Assembly (NCBI GenBank): GCA_030762935.1
Contig: CM060895.1
Coordinates: 33,346,501-33,410,500 of the forward strand
Length of the DNA: 64,000 nucleotides
Reading direction: 5' to 3'
Source: Hymenopus coronatus
Lineage: Eukaryota > Arthropoda > Insecta > Mantodea > Hymenopodidae
Within the stretch, counting starts at the first letter, position 1; every line of letters begins with the position of its first letter. Positions 10,867 through 22,121 of this stretch are shown here, one piece after another. The position numbers and the translations under genes were made by a program. A model generated the notes under the pieces. That model searched no databases, was not told the origin of the DNA, and saw only the letters and a program-made list of their open reading frames with translations.

Positions 10867-11330
10867 AACGGCTTTAAACCAGCCAACAGCGTAATAGCTG
10901 AACAAAGCACTCCCCCCCCCTCCCATTGGGAGAGGTCTATAAAAATTTCACCACCATAATTAAATACAAAAATAAACACCAGCGGAGCAGAGGAAAGGAT
11001 GCTGCTCCTGAAAACGCAACCGCTCGAGGAGCCTACCAGCGCTACCCCCTTAAAACCAACACTCGAAAACTCCAAAATTAAAACCTCAACTTTCACCTCA
11101 TTCCTGTGGTTAAACCCTTACCAGGGTGGGTACACAGCAACAACTCCTAGGCTCACCACGAGCCTACCAGACACGCACACACGCACGCACGCACGCTGCT
11201 TGGTTTACCAGTTGATCATTGTTCTCTCTGAACAGCTCCTGTTAAGCCTGGACTTCCGCGCATCTCTGTGGCCTAAAACCTTCAGTGTCTCCTTCACTTA
11301 ATGCCCTCTTCTGGGGAATAGGTCGCTGTG
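10867..11330 (+). mobile_element. Probable 3' untranslated region of the truncated LINE
   Basis: This GC-rich stretch follows the LINE stop codon and is compositionally unlike the AT-rich sequence that resumes at about 11340. It has a C run at 10911-10919 and 'acgcacgcacgc' near 11180. No poly(A) tail was identified, so the 3' end is a guess. Confidence 0.4.
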
Positions 11331-11660
11331 CGCAAAGTATCCCCCTACGTTATATACCCTCAGATAATTGCGAGTCTGCGATCCTCTAACTGGTAACGTT
11401 CATTAATACATGTTTAACGTTATACAAATAGCAATCACAAGCAGCTATTAATCAAATGCTTTATAACATTTCTAGTTCAAGTCTTTATAGTGAGGAAAAT
11501 TCTATAAAGTATAGTTGTATTTTAATAACTTAAAATATTAATTTTAATAATATTAAAAATAACCTAATATAAATAATATTAAATCACAAAATATTACTTG
11601 TTTAATCAGAATAAAAATACTAATTTTTCATTCTTTACTTAGTACATAGATATAGAAGAT
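11331..11660. other. No feature recognised
   Basis: AT-rich spacer. No coding signal or repeat relation was seen. Confidence 0.35.
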
Positions 11661-11664
11661 ATTG

Positions 11665-11815
11665 CTCTTAACCCAAAAATTTGATTCCCAAATTTCACCG
11701 GAAATACCCGTTTTAGGGTTCCTCGTATCAAAAAAAAAGGATTTTTAATCAAAAACGAAGATTTTATCGGAGATACAGTTTTGAGACACCCTGAATTAAA
11801 AAAAAAAGTAGTCTC
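11665..11815 (-). repeat. Family P fragment (palindrome-proximal part)
   Basis: It contains the diagnostic 'atttcaccggaaat' followed by a 'ttttagggt' block, in minus orientation. The terminal palindrome is not preserved. Confidence 0.55.
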
Positions 11816-12084
11816 AAAATATCATTGAAAAATACTTATAATTGTTAATTTTTAAATTTGTATTTTGTGTTACACTCACAAGATTTGATCTACCTTCTTG
11901 TATAACTATTCTTACGAAAATTTGTTGTTCTATCTACTGTTTATTTAATTATATAGTATTTTGATAAACATTTAGACATACCCATCAAATGTAGAGTTTT
12001 GAAAATCCAAACTAATAACAGGCTTGCAAAGAATATCTCGCGCATTCTACAACAAATCTATTTGTCATAAAATGTGCACGTTTT

Positions 12085-12360
12085 ATGCACGCTCTGCCAG
12101 TTTTGCAAAAGTTGTCCAAATTGAAAAGGGCTTCAGATGATATTATGAAAAAATTCAAGATATACATTTTACATGCAATGTAAATATTTTAATATGTGCT
12201 GTCTAGTCAAAATGTTGCAGCTAATTTTGAAATCATCCAAAATTACGAAAATAGTCTATGTAAAGGAGGATTTTTTTTCTCGAAAATCTTCGTGTTTCAT
12301 CCTTGAAAGATACAAAGCTACAAATATAGACATATTGGCATTTTTCTGTAACTAAGCTAC
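12085..12360 (+). repeat. Diverged family P fragment
   Basis: It matches the middle of the family ('ttcaagatatacatttta', 'atcttcgtgtttcatcc') at low identity. Confidence 0.55.
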
Positions 12361-12434
12361 TAATAATATAATTTCACGTTATGTTACATTCATACGACTT
12401 TCTCTAAGCATTACTGTTTGTTACTTACTCTACT

Positions 12435-12690
12435 CCCCCCAAAAATCTGATGCCGAGATTTCACCCAAAATATATACTTTGAGGATCCCTGAAACTTAAA
12501 AATATTCATTTTTAGAAAACGGTCTGTGGGTATCGAAACAGTATAACTTAAAAATGAAAAGTCAGTTAAATACTAAAATTAAATATATGTACAGTATCCT
12601 CCACCACTTGCATCCTTTACATGAAACAAATTTTCGACAGTTTTATTTTGTTAAAAATCATTCTAACGACATTTTGGGTGGAGTACGATC
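12435..12690 (-). repeat. Diverged family P fragment
   Basis: It begins with 'aaaatctgatgccgagattt', corresponding to the subterminal 'ttcgataccgagatttcacc' block, and runs into the internal CA-poor middle. Confidence 0.55.
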
Positions 12691-12744
12691 CTTCTTCACC
12701 TAATATAAGCATAGTACTTGGAAGAGAAACTAAAAACAAATAGT

Positions 12745-13128
12745 AGTTTGCCTCTAATAAAAGTATAGGTATTTAAAAATTGAAAATACATAATAACAAG
12801 GAACGTCTCAGAAATGGTTAAAGTCACAAAGTTGTTTCACATAACTTGTGCATTTTAAGTAGATCCATATTTTTGTAGGTAGAGATTTTGTCATATCTTT
12901 TACGGTTTACCAGCTAGGCAAGTCATTCAGAATAAAGACAAGTTCATTGGCTATTTTCAGAAGGCATTCCTTATTTTTTAATGTAAACGCTTTTGAATAA
13001 AATGCTTTATTTGGATTCAGGGAGACCCAGTGAAAGCTCGATATCGAATTTTTGGGTGCATTACAATACTTTCTCTATACACTATGTACATAGTACTTGT
13101 AGAGAAAATAAAAATAGAATTTTAAGCC
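12745..13128 (+). repeat. Family P copy, internally deleted
   Basis: The middle of the family (including 'tcttttacggtttaccagc') is joined at about 12975-13010 directly to the terminal block ending in 'actatgtacatagtac' and 'gagaaaataaaa'. The terminal palindrome (about 13068-13108) is well preserved. Confidence 0.75.
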
Positions 13129-13595
13129 ATAACCTTTAAATTGTGCTTTGTGGTGAATGTGGCTTCATTAGGTTTAAATTCCAGCCTCGCATTCCGTTCC
13201 GAGCCTGTTCTGACAGCCGCAGGCTACCGCTCTTAAAAGGCAGCTTATATTTTTAAACAAAGCACCAATTAAAACCGAACATGGCCGAAGAAGAATAGTG
13301 TTTCGGTTACCAGCGTTCCCCTATATAAAATAAACAAAATGGAAGCGCCCATCCTGCATGCGTTTGCTAACGTTTTTATATTCTTTTTAGCCATGCATAT
13401 GTTTAGAGGAATGGTGCTTTGTGGCGTCGTGTTTCAAAAGGGTAGAGGCCCTTGTGCCCATTAGTAATTACATGGGCTAGGCCCGTGACGTACTTAGCTC
13501 GGATCCATATAAAGCGACCAGCGCTCATTCATTTTGTTTTGCTTCAGGGAGCAGTGCCAGGTCAATCAATATGTGTTACACTCATATTAGTTTCT
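13129..13595. other. No feature recognised
   Basis: Mixed-composition sequence without recognisable coding region. Confidence 0.35.
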
Positions 13596-13597
13596 CT

Positions 13598-13830
13598 TTC
13601 TAGTTTATTACTTTTACGTTTGCACATATGTAATAGAAAAAGTATTGTATTCCACCCAAAAATTCCATACCGAGATTTTACCAGAAATATATGTTTTGAG
13701 ATAGCTGAAATAAAGTAAGCATTTTAACTTGCTCTAGCACGTATATACAATGTACATAGTGGTTACAGAAGGCATTATATTCTACCTAAAATTCGATACC
13801 CAGATTTCAATGGAAGGTCCCTGAATAAAG
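13598..13830 (-). repeat. Two adjacent family P end fragments
   Basis: Two palindrome-end fragments lie head to tail: 13598-13722 and 13730-13830. Each carries the start-of-copy block with 'attccacccaaaaattc' or its variant, then stops. Confidence 0.65.
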
Positions 13831-13834
13831 AAAC

Positions 13835-14562
13835 AAATCTGATGTGTTTCTTTCACATGACTTTCTCTAGGACGTTCCGCAAACAAGTTTTCTGATAAAA
13901 GATTAGTCCTTTATCTACTTAATGCTAATCAAGTGAAGCGGTCTTATTACTTCCTTTCTTGTAGGTAGAAGGGAAATAAGAGAATATCCTACACTAAAGC
14001 AATAGTCCATTTCTTTAACATTTGGTTGCTATGTGAAACAATTGAAATTCCTGTATCTTTAGCTTTCCTGTCTTTTGTTTACCCTTGGTAAGCAAAGATC
14101 TAACGCTTGAAAAAGTAGCTTTAATTTTAAACTAACAAGATGGAATATATTGAAAACGGCCAACTCTACAACAAAAATGTATATGACTTCAATTAGGTGT
14201 TTTAACGGATCAATATTTTTTTTTTTCTTGTATTAAGTTGTGTGCAAGTATATTTCGTACGGTTTTACCAGTTACGTAAATTTCAGAAAAATTCGTTCAG
14301 AATGAACAAGCTATTCCTAGAAAGTTCAATTGTTTCTCATGTAAATATCGGTACTTTAATAAAAATCGTTGCAACCATTTTTGAGAAAAACAAAAATGTC
14401 CATGTAAAGTGTAGTTTAGTGTGGGGGATTTCCTTGAAAATCTTGGTGTTGCATCCTTGGAAGGTACTATACTTATATACCAAGTTTGGTATTTAACGGT
14501 CTTTTCCACACACGGGCCGTTTTCTAATTTTATTTTTACTCAGGGACCTCAAAATATATAGA
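13835..14562 (+). repeat. Family P copy forming the left arm of an inverted pair
   Basis: It begins 'aaatctgatgtgtttctttc' and runs to 'cagggacctcaaaatatat', just before the terminal palindrome would start. It abuts an opposite-orientation copy at about 14562; both copies lack the palindrome end. Confidence 0.8.
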
Positions 14563-15285
14563 AAGTAAACATTTTAAAAACAGTCCGCGCGTGGTATGTG
14601 TGTTTGTATGTCTACACAGCATAACTCAAAAACTTCGTATTAAGGTTCAGTATCTTTAAAGGATGCGACGGAAGTTTTCAGATGATTCCCCCCGCCCCAT
14701 TTAGCCATCACATGGAATAGTTTTTATAAATTTTCGATTGTTTGAAAAATAGCACTACTGATGTTTATTTAAATACCGAATATTAAACATATTTACACGA
14801 TAAATAAAATATATCCTAAATTTATACGGAATAGCCCCGAAGTCTTCATAATTGTGAATGATTTTTGTATGACTGGTAAATTGTAAAAGATAGACACTTG
14901 GTGCACAGAAAGTGTAGATCTCATTAAAACACGCAATTTATGTCGCATACAATTTATTTGTTAATTTTTTAATGAATAACCATTTCGGAGATATTCCTTA
15001 TTACTAGTTTTGAAATATTCAATACTTAAACTTTTCTCAAATGTGAAGTTGTTATATAGTTTTTTCATCATTCAAATGAGCTTCAAATGCATGGCAAAAC
15101 GATCAGCTTTTAAAAGTTTTGACTATCACTTTACCTTGATGTATTCCCTTGTTTCCCTTCTACTTACAAAGAACTAAGTAATAAATTGTTGCTAATGTTT
15201 ATCTGATAAGCATGAAGTAGAAAGAAAAATAGGCTTTTGTAAGGATGATTTGTAGCAGAACAGATGGAGATGCAAAGCATCTGAT
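14563..15285 (-). repeat. Family P copy forming the right arm of an inverted pair
   Basis: It is in opposite orientation to the copy ending at 14562. It starts in the CA/GT-rich part ('cagtccgcgcgtggtatgtg') and ends with the degraded terminus 'gcatctgatatgttcat'. Confidence 0.78.
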
Positions 15286-15308
15286 ATGTTCATATAAATT
15301 CCACAAAA

Positions 15309-16157
15309 TTCTATTTTGCTATGTACATAGTGTATAGAGAAGGTATTGCACACCATCAAAAAATTCGATACCGAGATTTGACCGAAAATATATGTTTTAG
15401 GTTCCCCTGTATCCAAAAAAGTATTTCCAGAAAAAGGTCCGTGTGTGTGTCCGTGTGCCCGTATGTCTGTGAACACGATAACTCAAAAATGAAAAGTCGG
15501 TAAAATACCAAACTTAGTATTTAAGTTTAGTATCTTCCAGAAATGCGACACGAAGATATTGAGAAAAATCCCCCCACCCCCAACTACATGGAACTTTTTT
15601 CAAAAATTTTGATTTTCTAAAAAATAGCGCCAACGATTTTGATTAAAATACGATATCGTATATTAAAGATACTTACCTGACAAATAAAATGTATATTTTG
15701 AATTTTCTGGGAATAGCCTCTGAAGACTACTCTATTCTGGGTCAATTTTACAGAATTTTGCATAACGGCTAAACAAGAGATGGACAAAAACTTACCACAC
15801 AACAAATTGTAGAGCACCTTAAAACACACAATTTATGTTATATACATTTTTTTTTCGTGGAGTTGATTGTTTTTGAGATATTCCTTGTTTTTGGTTTCAG
15901 CTATAAAAAATTATACTTTTTTTTCATACAGGACTTCGTGAACTCGTGTCCATACAAAGAAAGGAACTTCAGTCGCAGAGCAACCAGCTTTTGACTATCA
16001 CTTTAACCTATGGTACCCCCTTATTTCGCTTCTACTAGAAAGGAAGCAAGTAATAAGACTATTTCTGCTAATTTTTGCTTCATTAGATGAAGTAAATAGA
16101 ATAATTTGTTGCAGTGATATAGAGAAAGTCATGTGAATGGAACACATCAGATTTTTA
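15309..16157 (-). repeat. Family P copy, nearly complete
   Basis: It runs from the terminal palindrome region ('ctatgtacatagtgtataga') to 'aacacatcagattttt'. The reading order of blocks is the same as in the complete copies. Confidence 0.9.
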
Positions 16158-16159
16158 AT

Positions 16160-17314
16160 CTACTTCATGTTTAAATCTTTGTAGAAATAGTTTCAATACT
16201 CATTTCGCTATGGGGAAAACTGTAGTCAGATGATTAAAGCAGATTGTTTTATGCAAGAACAGCAACGTTATAAATTTTCAAATACATCGGGAGAAATAAG
16301 TAAATGTTATGAGCACTTCAATTAACATTTACATAATAATATGTAGCTTAAATAAAAACCTTTATCACATAACAACATCTAGCACTTCATCACCGTAAAA
16401 CATTTATGTAATTTTATTATTACCACCTTCAATTAAATTATTCTTGTATTTGCTCAGGTTTAATAAATGGACCTGGTTTTATCAGCTTTTACATTTCATT
16501 ACATACGTATGTTTACACTATTACTTTATCAGGGTGTGGTTATCTATTCATATATTTATTCATAGGTCAATTCATCACACGTAATTTATCGCATTGCGTC
16601 TTCCAGTAAACTAGTGCTTTGTGTTGGCAGACTTGTGTTTTGTTTGATCTAAAAAGTTAAGACAAAATGGCGTTGGTAGTAACAAAATGGCGCCAAGAGA
16701 AGTTTTAAATTGGAAGTGCAACAATATTTTTAAGTAGATATATTCAATATTAAAATTTACAAAAAAATATCATTACAAAGTAAGAAAATGTGTGGTTTAA
16801 AACATTGATGTGGAATATGGATTGCATAATTTTTAAAATAAATAATCAGACAGAAAGTACATCGGTGATTCAAGGAAAATATAGGGATTCACATTTTTAT
16901 ATTAATTTACCATTAATATGAGACATGAACAAGATAAAATCAAGTGTTAATTAACAATGTGATTTAATAATTACCTACAGAAGGTTTGAATTAATTTTAA
17001 ATAGTTAACACTTGATAATTATTATAACAAATGCCTTTATTGACTCAACAATTAGTTACAAACACAGTCTTTGATTCGCTGTTGCAAATAATTCAGTTGA
17101 CGCAAGACAGCTTCCGGCTGTCCATGGCTCACGCACCATATTCCGGTCTCTCAGGACTCAGTTAATGAAATAACACAACTACCATGCACTGCAATTCTTC
17201 CTCCTTCTATAACTAGAAAATAACGTCACAGAACTTTCTGGAAACTTGTCGAAGATACTGGACGCTTCTGAAAGTCGAAGCTTGGAGAAATATCTCAAGT
17301 GTGGAGAAGAATCA
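16160..17314. other. No gene recognised
   Basis: AT-rich until about 17040, then a more GC-rich stretch. 'caaaatggcg' occurs twice near 16665-16690. No coding region was recognised. Confidence 0.35.
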
Positions 17315-17329
17315 AGATGAGCGAGAGCA

Positions 17330-17392
17330 CCGCCTACGGTGCCATAAATAGTTAAAGCGAGCGTTAAACTCAACCAAAAAAAAAAAAAAAAT
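17330..17392 (+). repeat. 5'-truncated SINE tail (family B) with target-site duplication
   Basis: It is the 3' end of family B ('cgcctacggtgccataa', 'gcgagcgttaaac') with an A run at 17376-17391. It is flanked by a 14-base duplication: 'gatgagcgagagca' at 17316-17329 and 'gatgagcgagaaca' at 17393-17406. This is the hallmark of LINE-driven, target-primed insertion. Confidence 0.85.
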
Positions 17393-17409
17393 GATGAGCG
17401 AGAACAGTC

Positions 17410-18455
17410 ACGCGTTCCGAAGGATCCCGATATCACTCGCCCTCTTCCGAGTCGCATACTATGGTAAACTTGAGAAGCATTGCATAAAATGGCATTGTCA
17501 AAATATTACATATTTACTTTAAGACATTGAAAATAAAACATCTTAACAATGAAGAAATAAAACTTGTATCAATTAGAAGTATAAGTAAATGAAATGGTTA
17601 AATAAATAAGGAGGAAAGAAGAAAATGAACAGACATATATGATTTTAATTAAAGATTGATGTGAGACCATACAAGGATACTAATTTGTACTGAGAAGTAG
17701 TTAAATGAAAGAAAGAAAGAAAAAGAAGATGGTAAAATATGATTAAATAATCGTATATGATCGCTATAAAGCATTCAAAAAATTCAAAGGCACCAGCAAA
17801 TAAGAAGGGGAACAAAAGACAACACGGTGACGTCTACGAATATGATTGAAATGGAATGCCAAGAGCCGGAAAAAATTCTTGAAGTTGCCGAAATAATAAT
17901 CCTGCAGTTGCTAGCCCTTCTACCCCCCCCTAAAAAAGCAAGAGAATGGGGTAAATTTTAGAGTAGCCGATGGTCAGTTTAAGTAAATTGTATTTCTTTA
18001 GCTAGAGGTGAGATTATATCAGTTTCAGAAATCGAAATGGTAAATGCTGACACAGTCGTATCCTCATAAAGCAGTTCTGTCATAAGCATGGTGTTAATAA
18101 AGTCTGCGATAACTAAGTCACGGAGAGCCCTTTAGACCGATGTTGGCAGAAAGGGCAAAAGTGTGTGACTCAAGAAGAATGTAATAGGTGAGTTCAGGGG
18201 ATTAGGGTCATCCATTGGAATGTCTTCCCTTAGTTCCCTGAAAACTCAGTCTCACGGATTCCTCTAACAGTAAAAACACCCTTGTTGTTCTTAGCTTTAG
18301 CTCCCGAACTCTCCCAAATGTACACCTCCTGCATCTTTAACCTTGTGCCAACATGCTTCCCTCTCGCATGTACAAGTACTACCCTGAACTCACAACCCTC
18401 TAGCGATGCAGAGTGGTAGGAGTAACTTCTACCTCACACTGAATATCCTTCATCT
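17410..18455. other. No gene recognised; possible LTR remnant at its end
   Basis: A-rich, purine-rich sequence to about 17900, with a C run at 17922-17929. The last 250 bases are GC-richer and end 'atccttca' directly before a tRNA-Ala-like primer motif. Confidence 0.3.
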
Positions 18456-18535
18456 GGTGGAGACACCGAGTAGTATTCCCATAGGATAAGAGGGTGCAAA
18501 ATCCCATACATCTGGTGGAGGCGCCGGGTATACGC
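18456..18535 (+). repeat. Two tRNA-Ala-like primer-binding motifs in tandem
   Basis: 'catctggtggagacaccgag' (about 18451) and 'catctggtggaggcgccggg' (about 18509) repeat about 58 bases apart. The 'tggtggaga' start is complementary to the 3' end of tRNA-Ala, as in some LTR retroelement primer sites. No coding remains support this. Confidence 0.3.
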
Positions 18536-18550
18536 AAAAATTGATACAAC

Positions 18551-19413
18551 AAATCTGATGTGTACCATTCACATGACTTTCTCTATATCTCTGCAACAAA
18601 TTATTCTTAAAAAGCTTATACTACTATTTACTTCCTGCTAATCAGAAAAAGAATTCGCAGAAATAGTCTTATTACTTGCTTCCTTGTAAGTGGAACCGAA
18701 ATAAGGGAGTACCATAGGTTAAAGTTATAGTAAAAAAGTTCCTTTGTTTGTATGGACACGAGTCCACAAAGTCCTGTATGAGAAAAGTATGTTTTTAATA
18801 GCTGAGCAAAAACAACGAATATCTCAAAAACAATCAACTCCACGAAAAAAGGTATATAACATATATTGTGTGTTTTAAGGTGCTCTACATGTTTGTTTAG
18901 CAAGTTTTTGTCCATCTCTTACGGTTTATCAGTTATTCAAAATTCCGTAAAATTCGTCCAGAATAAAGTACTCAGAGGCTATTTCCAGAAAATTAAAGTT
19001 ATACATTTTATTTGTCAGGTAAATAGCTTTAATATACGATATTTTAATCAAAATCGCTAGAGCCATTTTTGAGAAAATCAAAATTTTCGAAAAAAGTTCC
19101 ATGTAAAGGGTAGTTAGGGGTGGGAGATTTTTCTCAAAATCTTCGTGTCGCATCCCTGGAAGATACTAAACTTAAATACCAAGTTTGGTATTTTACCGAC
19201 TTTTCGTTTGTGAGTTATCGTGTTCACAGACACACGGACCCACGGACACACACGGACCCACGGACACACACGGACCTTTTTCTGAAAATACTTTTCTTGG
19301 ATACAGGGGATCCTAAAACATATATTTCCGGTAAAATCTCGGTATCGAATTTTTTGGTGGAGTGCAATACCTTCTCTATACACTATGTACATAGTACGTG
19401 TGGAGAAAGTAGA
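18551..19413 (+). repeat. Family P copy, complete (reference copy)
   Basis: All parts are present: the start 'aaatctgatgtgtaccattc' with a small hairpin, the block 'tcttacggtttatcagtt' (about 18917-18934), the palindromic core 'taccaagtttggta' (about 19178-19191), a CA-rich tract made of three 'acacacggac' units (19227-19276), and the terminal palindrome at 19371-19409 followed by 'gaaagtagaaa'. It is about 860 bases long with no credible coding capacity. Confidence 0.93.
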
Positions 19414-19419
19414 AATATA

Positions 19420-19995
19420 GGGGTGTTATTTAAAATTTCAAAAGAGGGGAGAGGGGGTGAAACCTATAATGTAATTCATCTTTCCCATCAATATCTACGT
19501 ATATGTGCTTTTAATTGAAATTATTTTAAATTTAAATATATTATTATTATTTAGGCTATAAAACGTTGAAATGAAGACCCTGTAAATTGTTAATTACTCT
19601 TCAGTGTTTCTCGGCCTTATCGACTTCCAATTTAAATGGAGCACTTTCAATTGGTGGATTATATTCTGCATTCTCTCTACGCTTAAAGACAATTTCTAGT
19701 GTATTTGCAGACAATTAATCAAGTGATTTAGTTTCCTAGTAATTTAATTACTGACGTTGCATTTTGGTAATTCATTTGTCTGAAGATTCTTTGATCTGGC
19801 GCTTTGCCAACCTCTAAAATGCTAAAGGAAATGGCGCCTGTTTATCTATGAAATTGCTTGAATATAGCAGATCGTATTTAGAGATAATTTAAATTACACA
19901 ATCAGCGCTTCTAGATGATGATTTTCATTTATTCCTCGTTTTAATTACTTTCTGTACTAGGTTTAGTAAGTAACGGAAGTACATATTTCATCATC
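19420..19995. other. No feature recognised
   Basis: AT-rich spacer between two family P copies. Confidence 0.35.
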
Positions 19996-19998
19996 AAA

Positions 19999-20780
19999 AC
20001 TGTGATGTGTTCCATTACATGACTTTCTCTGCAAACAATTGTGTAAACGATTATTCCTTTATCTAAACCAACGGTAGTCTACACAAATATTAGCAGAAAT
20101 GATGTTTTAGTTTCTTATAAGTAGAAGGGAAATAAGGTAGTACACTGGGCTGAAGTGATTTATAAAGCCAATCACTATGTGAAACAATTGAATTTCGAAT
20201 CGCTTTGAACGGCCAGGAGTCAAACAAAAGAAAGCTGAAACGAAAAATGAACCTTTTGCGAAAAGTTTTAAGTACCTTAATATTAAAATCAATAACAAGA
20301 AATATCTGGGAAACGGTTAACTCTACAGTAAAAATGAATATAACATATATTATGTGTTTAATGAGATCTATATTTTTTGAATAGCAAGTTCTTGTCTCTT
20401 ACGGCTTACAAGTTGTGCAAAATTCATCGAGAATTAAAGACGTCTTCAAAGGCTATTCCTATAAAATTCAAGGTATACATTTTATTTTAATGTATATATA
20501 TTTAATATATAGTATTTTAATCAAAATCCCTAGGGTCTTCTTTGAAAAAAACACATTTTCATAAACTTTGCATGTAAAGGTTAGTTTGTGGTGGGGGGAT
20601 TGAGCCATACTCTCCACACAGGGATCTTTTTCCTAAAATGTTTATTTTTTCTTAATTGTATTCAAAAGACCTAAAGACAGAGATATATTTCCGATGAAAT
20701 CTCGACATCAAATTTTTTGGTATAATATACTATCTTCTGTACCCACTATTTGCATAGTACGTGTAGAAAAAGTAAAATAG
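19999..20780 (+). repeat. Family P copy, full length but diverged
   Basis: It starts 'actgtgatgtgttccatt' and ends 'tgtagaaaaagtaaaatag'. The 'taccaagtttggta' block and much of the CA tract are deleted near 20605-20625. Confidence 0.85.
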
Positions 20781-20924
20781 TTGCAGCACAGAATTCACCA
20801 GAATATGTTGAGACCTCACCCCCAAATAAAATAAAAATATAGTACAAATGTCCGTATGTGTGTGAACAGTGTGACTATATCTTTGTTTATTTCTTGGTAT
20901 GTAGGACTTACAGCTGCAGAACTT

Positions 20925-21236
20925 ACAAACCAGCGCCTGGGGCCAAACGCCTTTGCGGGAGCAGATTCTGGATCAGAGAGAAGCCAGGATGGATGAGAAT
21001 CCCAATGCCTGGTACGAAAGAGAGGAAGGGGATGACAGGAAATGACGGTGAAAAGCAGGTCAGGAAAGATGATTATGAAGCAAATGGTGGAATGAATGGC
21101 GGGGTAATCAGAGAACCCAAAAAAGTCCGCCCAGACGCCGCTTCGTCACAAACCCCACATGCGGTCCCCTGGCATAGAACCCAGGCCACCTAGGTGAGAG
21201 GAGAGCGGTCTTACCACAGCACCACGGCGACGCTGA
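20925..21236 (-). repeat. tRNA-headed SINE (family B-like)
   Basis: On the minus strand the head reads 'cgccgtggtgctgtggtaag' and 'ctctcctctcacctaggtgg', followed by a weak B box ('gggttctatgcc') and 'ggaccgcatgtggggtttgt'. This parallels 'tgaccgcatgtgagatttgt' in the copy at 50217. The long body (20925-21110) is not shared with the other copies. Confidence 0.6.
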
Positions 21237-21239
21237 GCA

Positions 21240-21555
21240 GCATAGCTAAAAAACGAAAAATGTTTTAATTTAAAATTGTTTAAGGCCAAACTGGAAGTCA
21301 TTTTCAGATACTTATTGCGGTACCCTTGTCGTATGTGCAGTAATTTCTACAGCGTTCGAAAACCATGACTGAAACGTTTATGCCGTTCATAAACCTAAAT
21401 TTTCTGTACCGCTGCTTCACCATAAGCTTCTTCCATCATTCTCAATGTGTTTGACATAGATTTGTTTAACAAAACACCAAACTTTATATTCAAAAGTTGT
21501 TCCGTTGCCGACATTATGCAAAGCGATAAATGGACATGCATAGGTATACAACAAG
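21240..21555. other. No feature recognised
   Basis: Spacer without recognisable coding region. Confidence 0.35.
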
Positions 21556-21560
21556 GGCAA

Positions 21561-22023
21561 AATTTATCTTGAGTTTTCTGGGAATAGCCTCTGAAGACTA
21601 CTTTATTGTGGATTAATTTTACGGAATTTTGCATAACTGCTAAACCGTAAGAGATGGACAAAAACTTACCAGTCAGAAAATGTAGAGCACATTAAAACAT
21701 ACAATTTATGTTATATACATATTTTTCGTGTAATTGATCGTTTTTAAAATATTCCTTGTTTTCGGTTTCAGCTTTGTAAAGCTTAGTTTTCGCATACAGG
21801 AATTTGTCAACTCCTGTTCATACAAAAAAAGGAACTTCAGTCACATAGCAACCAGCTTTTGACTATCACTTTAACCTATGGTACTCCCTTTATTTCACTT
21901 ATACTTAGAAGGAAGCTTTTTATTTCTGTTTTTTCTCAATTACCATTAAATAAATAGAAGAAGAAGCTTTCTAACAATAATGTGCCGCAGAGATATAGTG
22001 AATGGAACACATCAGCTTTTTTT
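21561..22023 (-). repeat. Family P copy, palindrome half missing
   Basis: It starts in the middle ('tttctgggaatagcctctga') and continues to the terminus 'ggaacacatcagctttttt'. Confidence 0.85.
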
Positions 22024-22121
22024 AAGTGTAGAGCTCTGTATATATTATAGCTAATGATAGGTTTATAGTCGAACTTCATTTTAATTCTTTCTCATCCTTT
22101 GTTATGTGTTTTTGTCATGTT

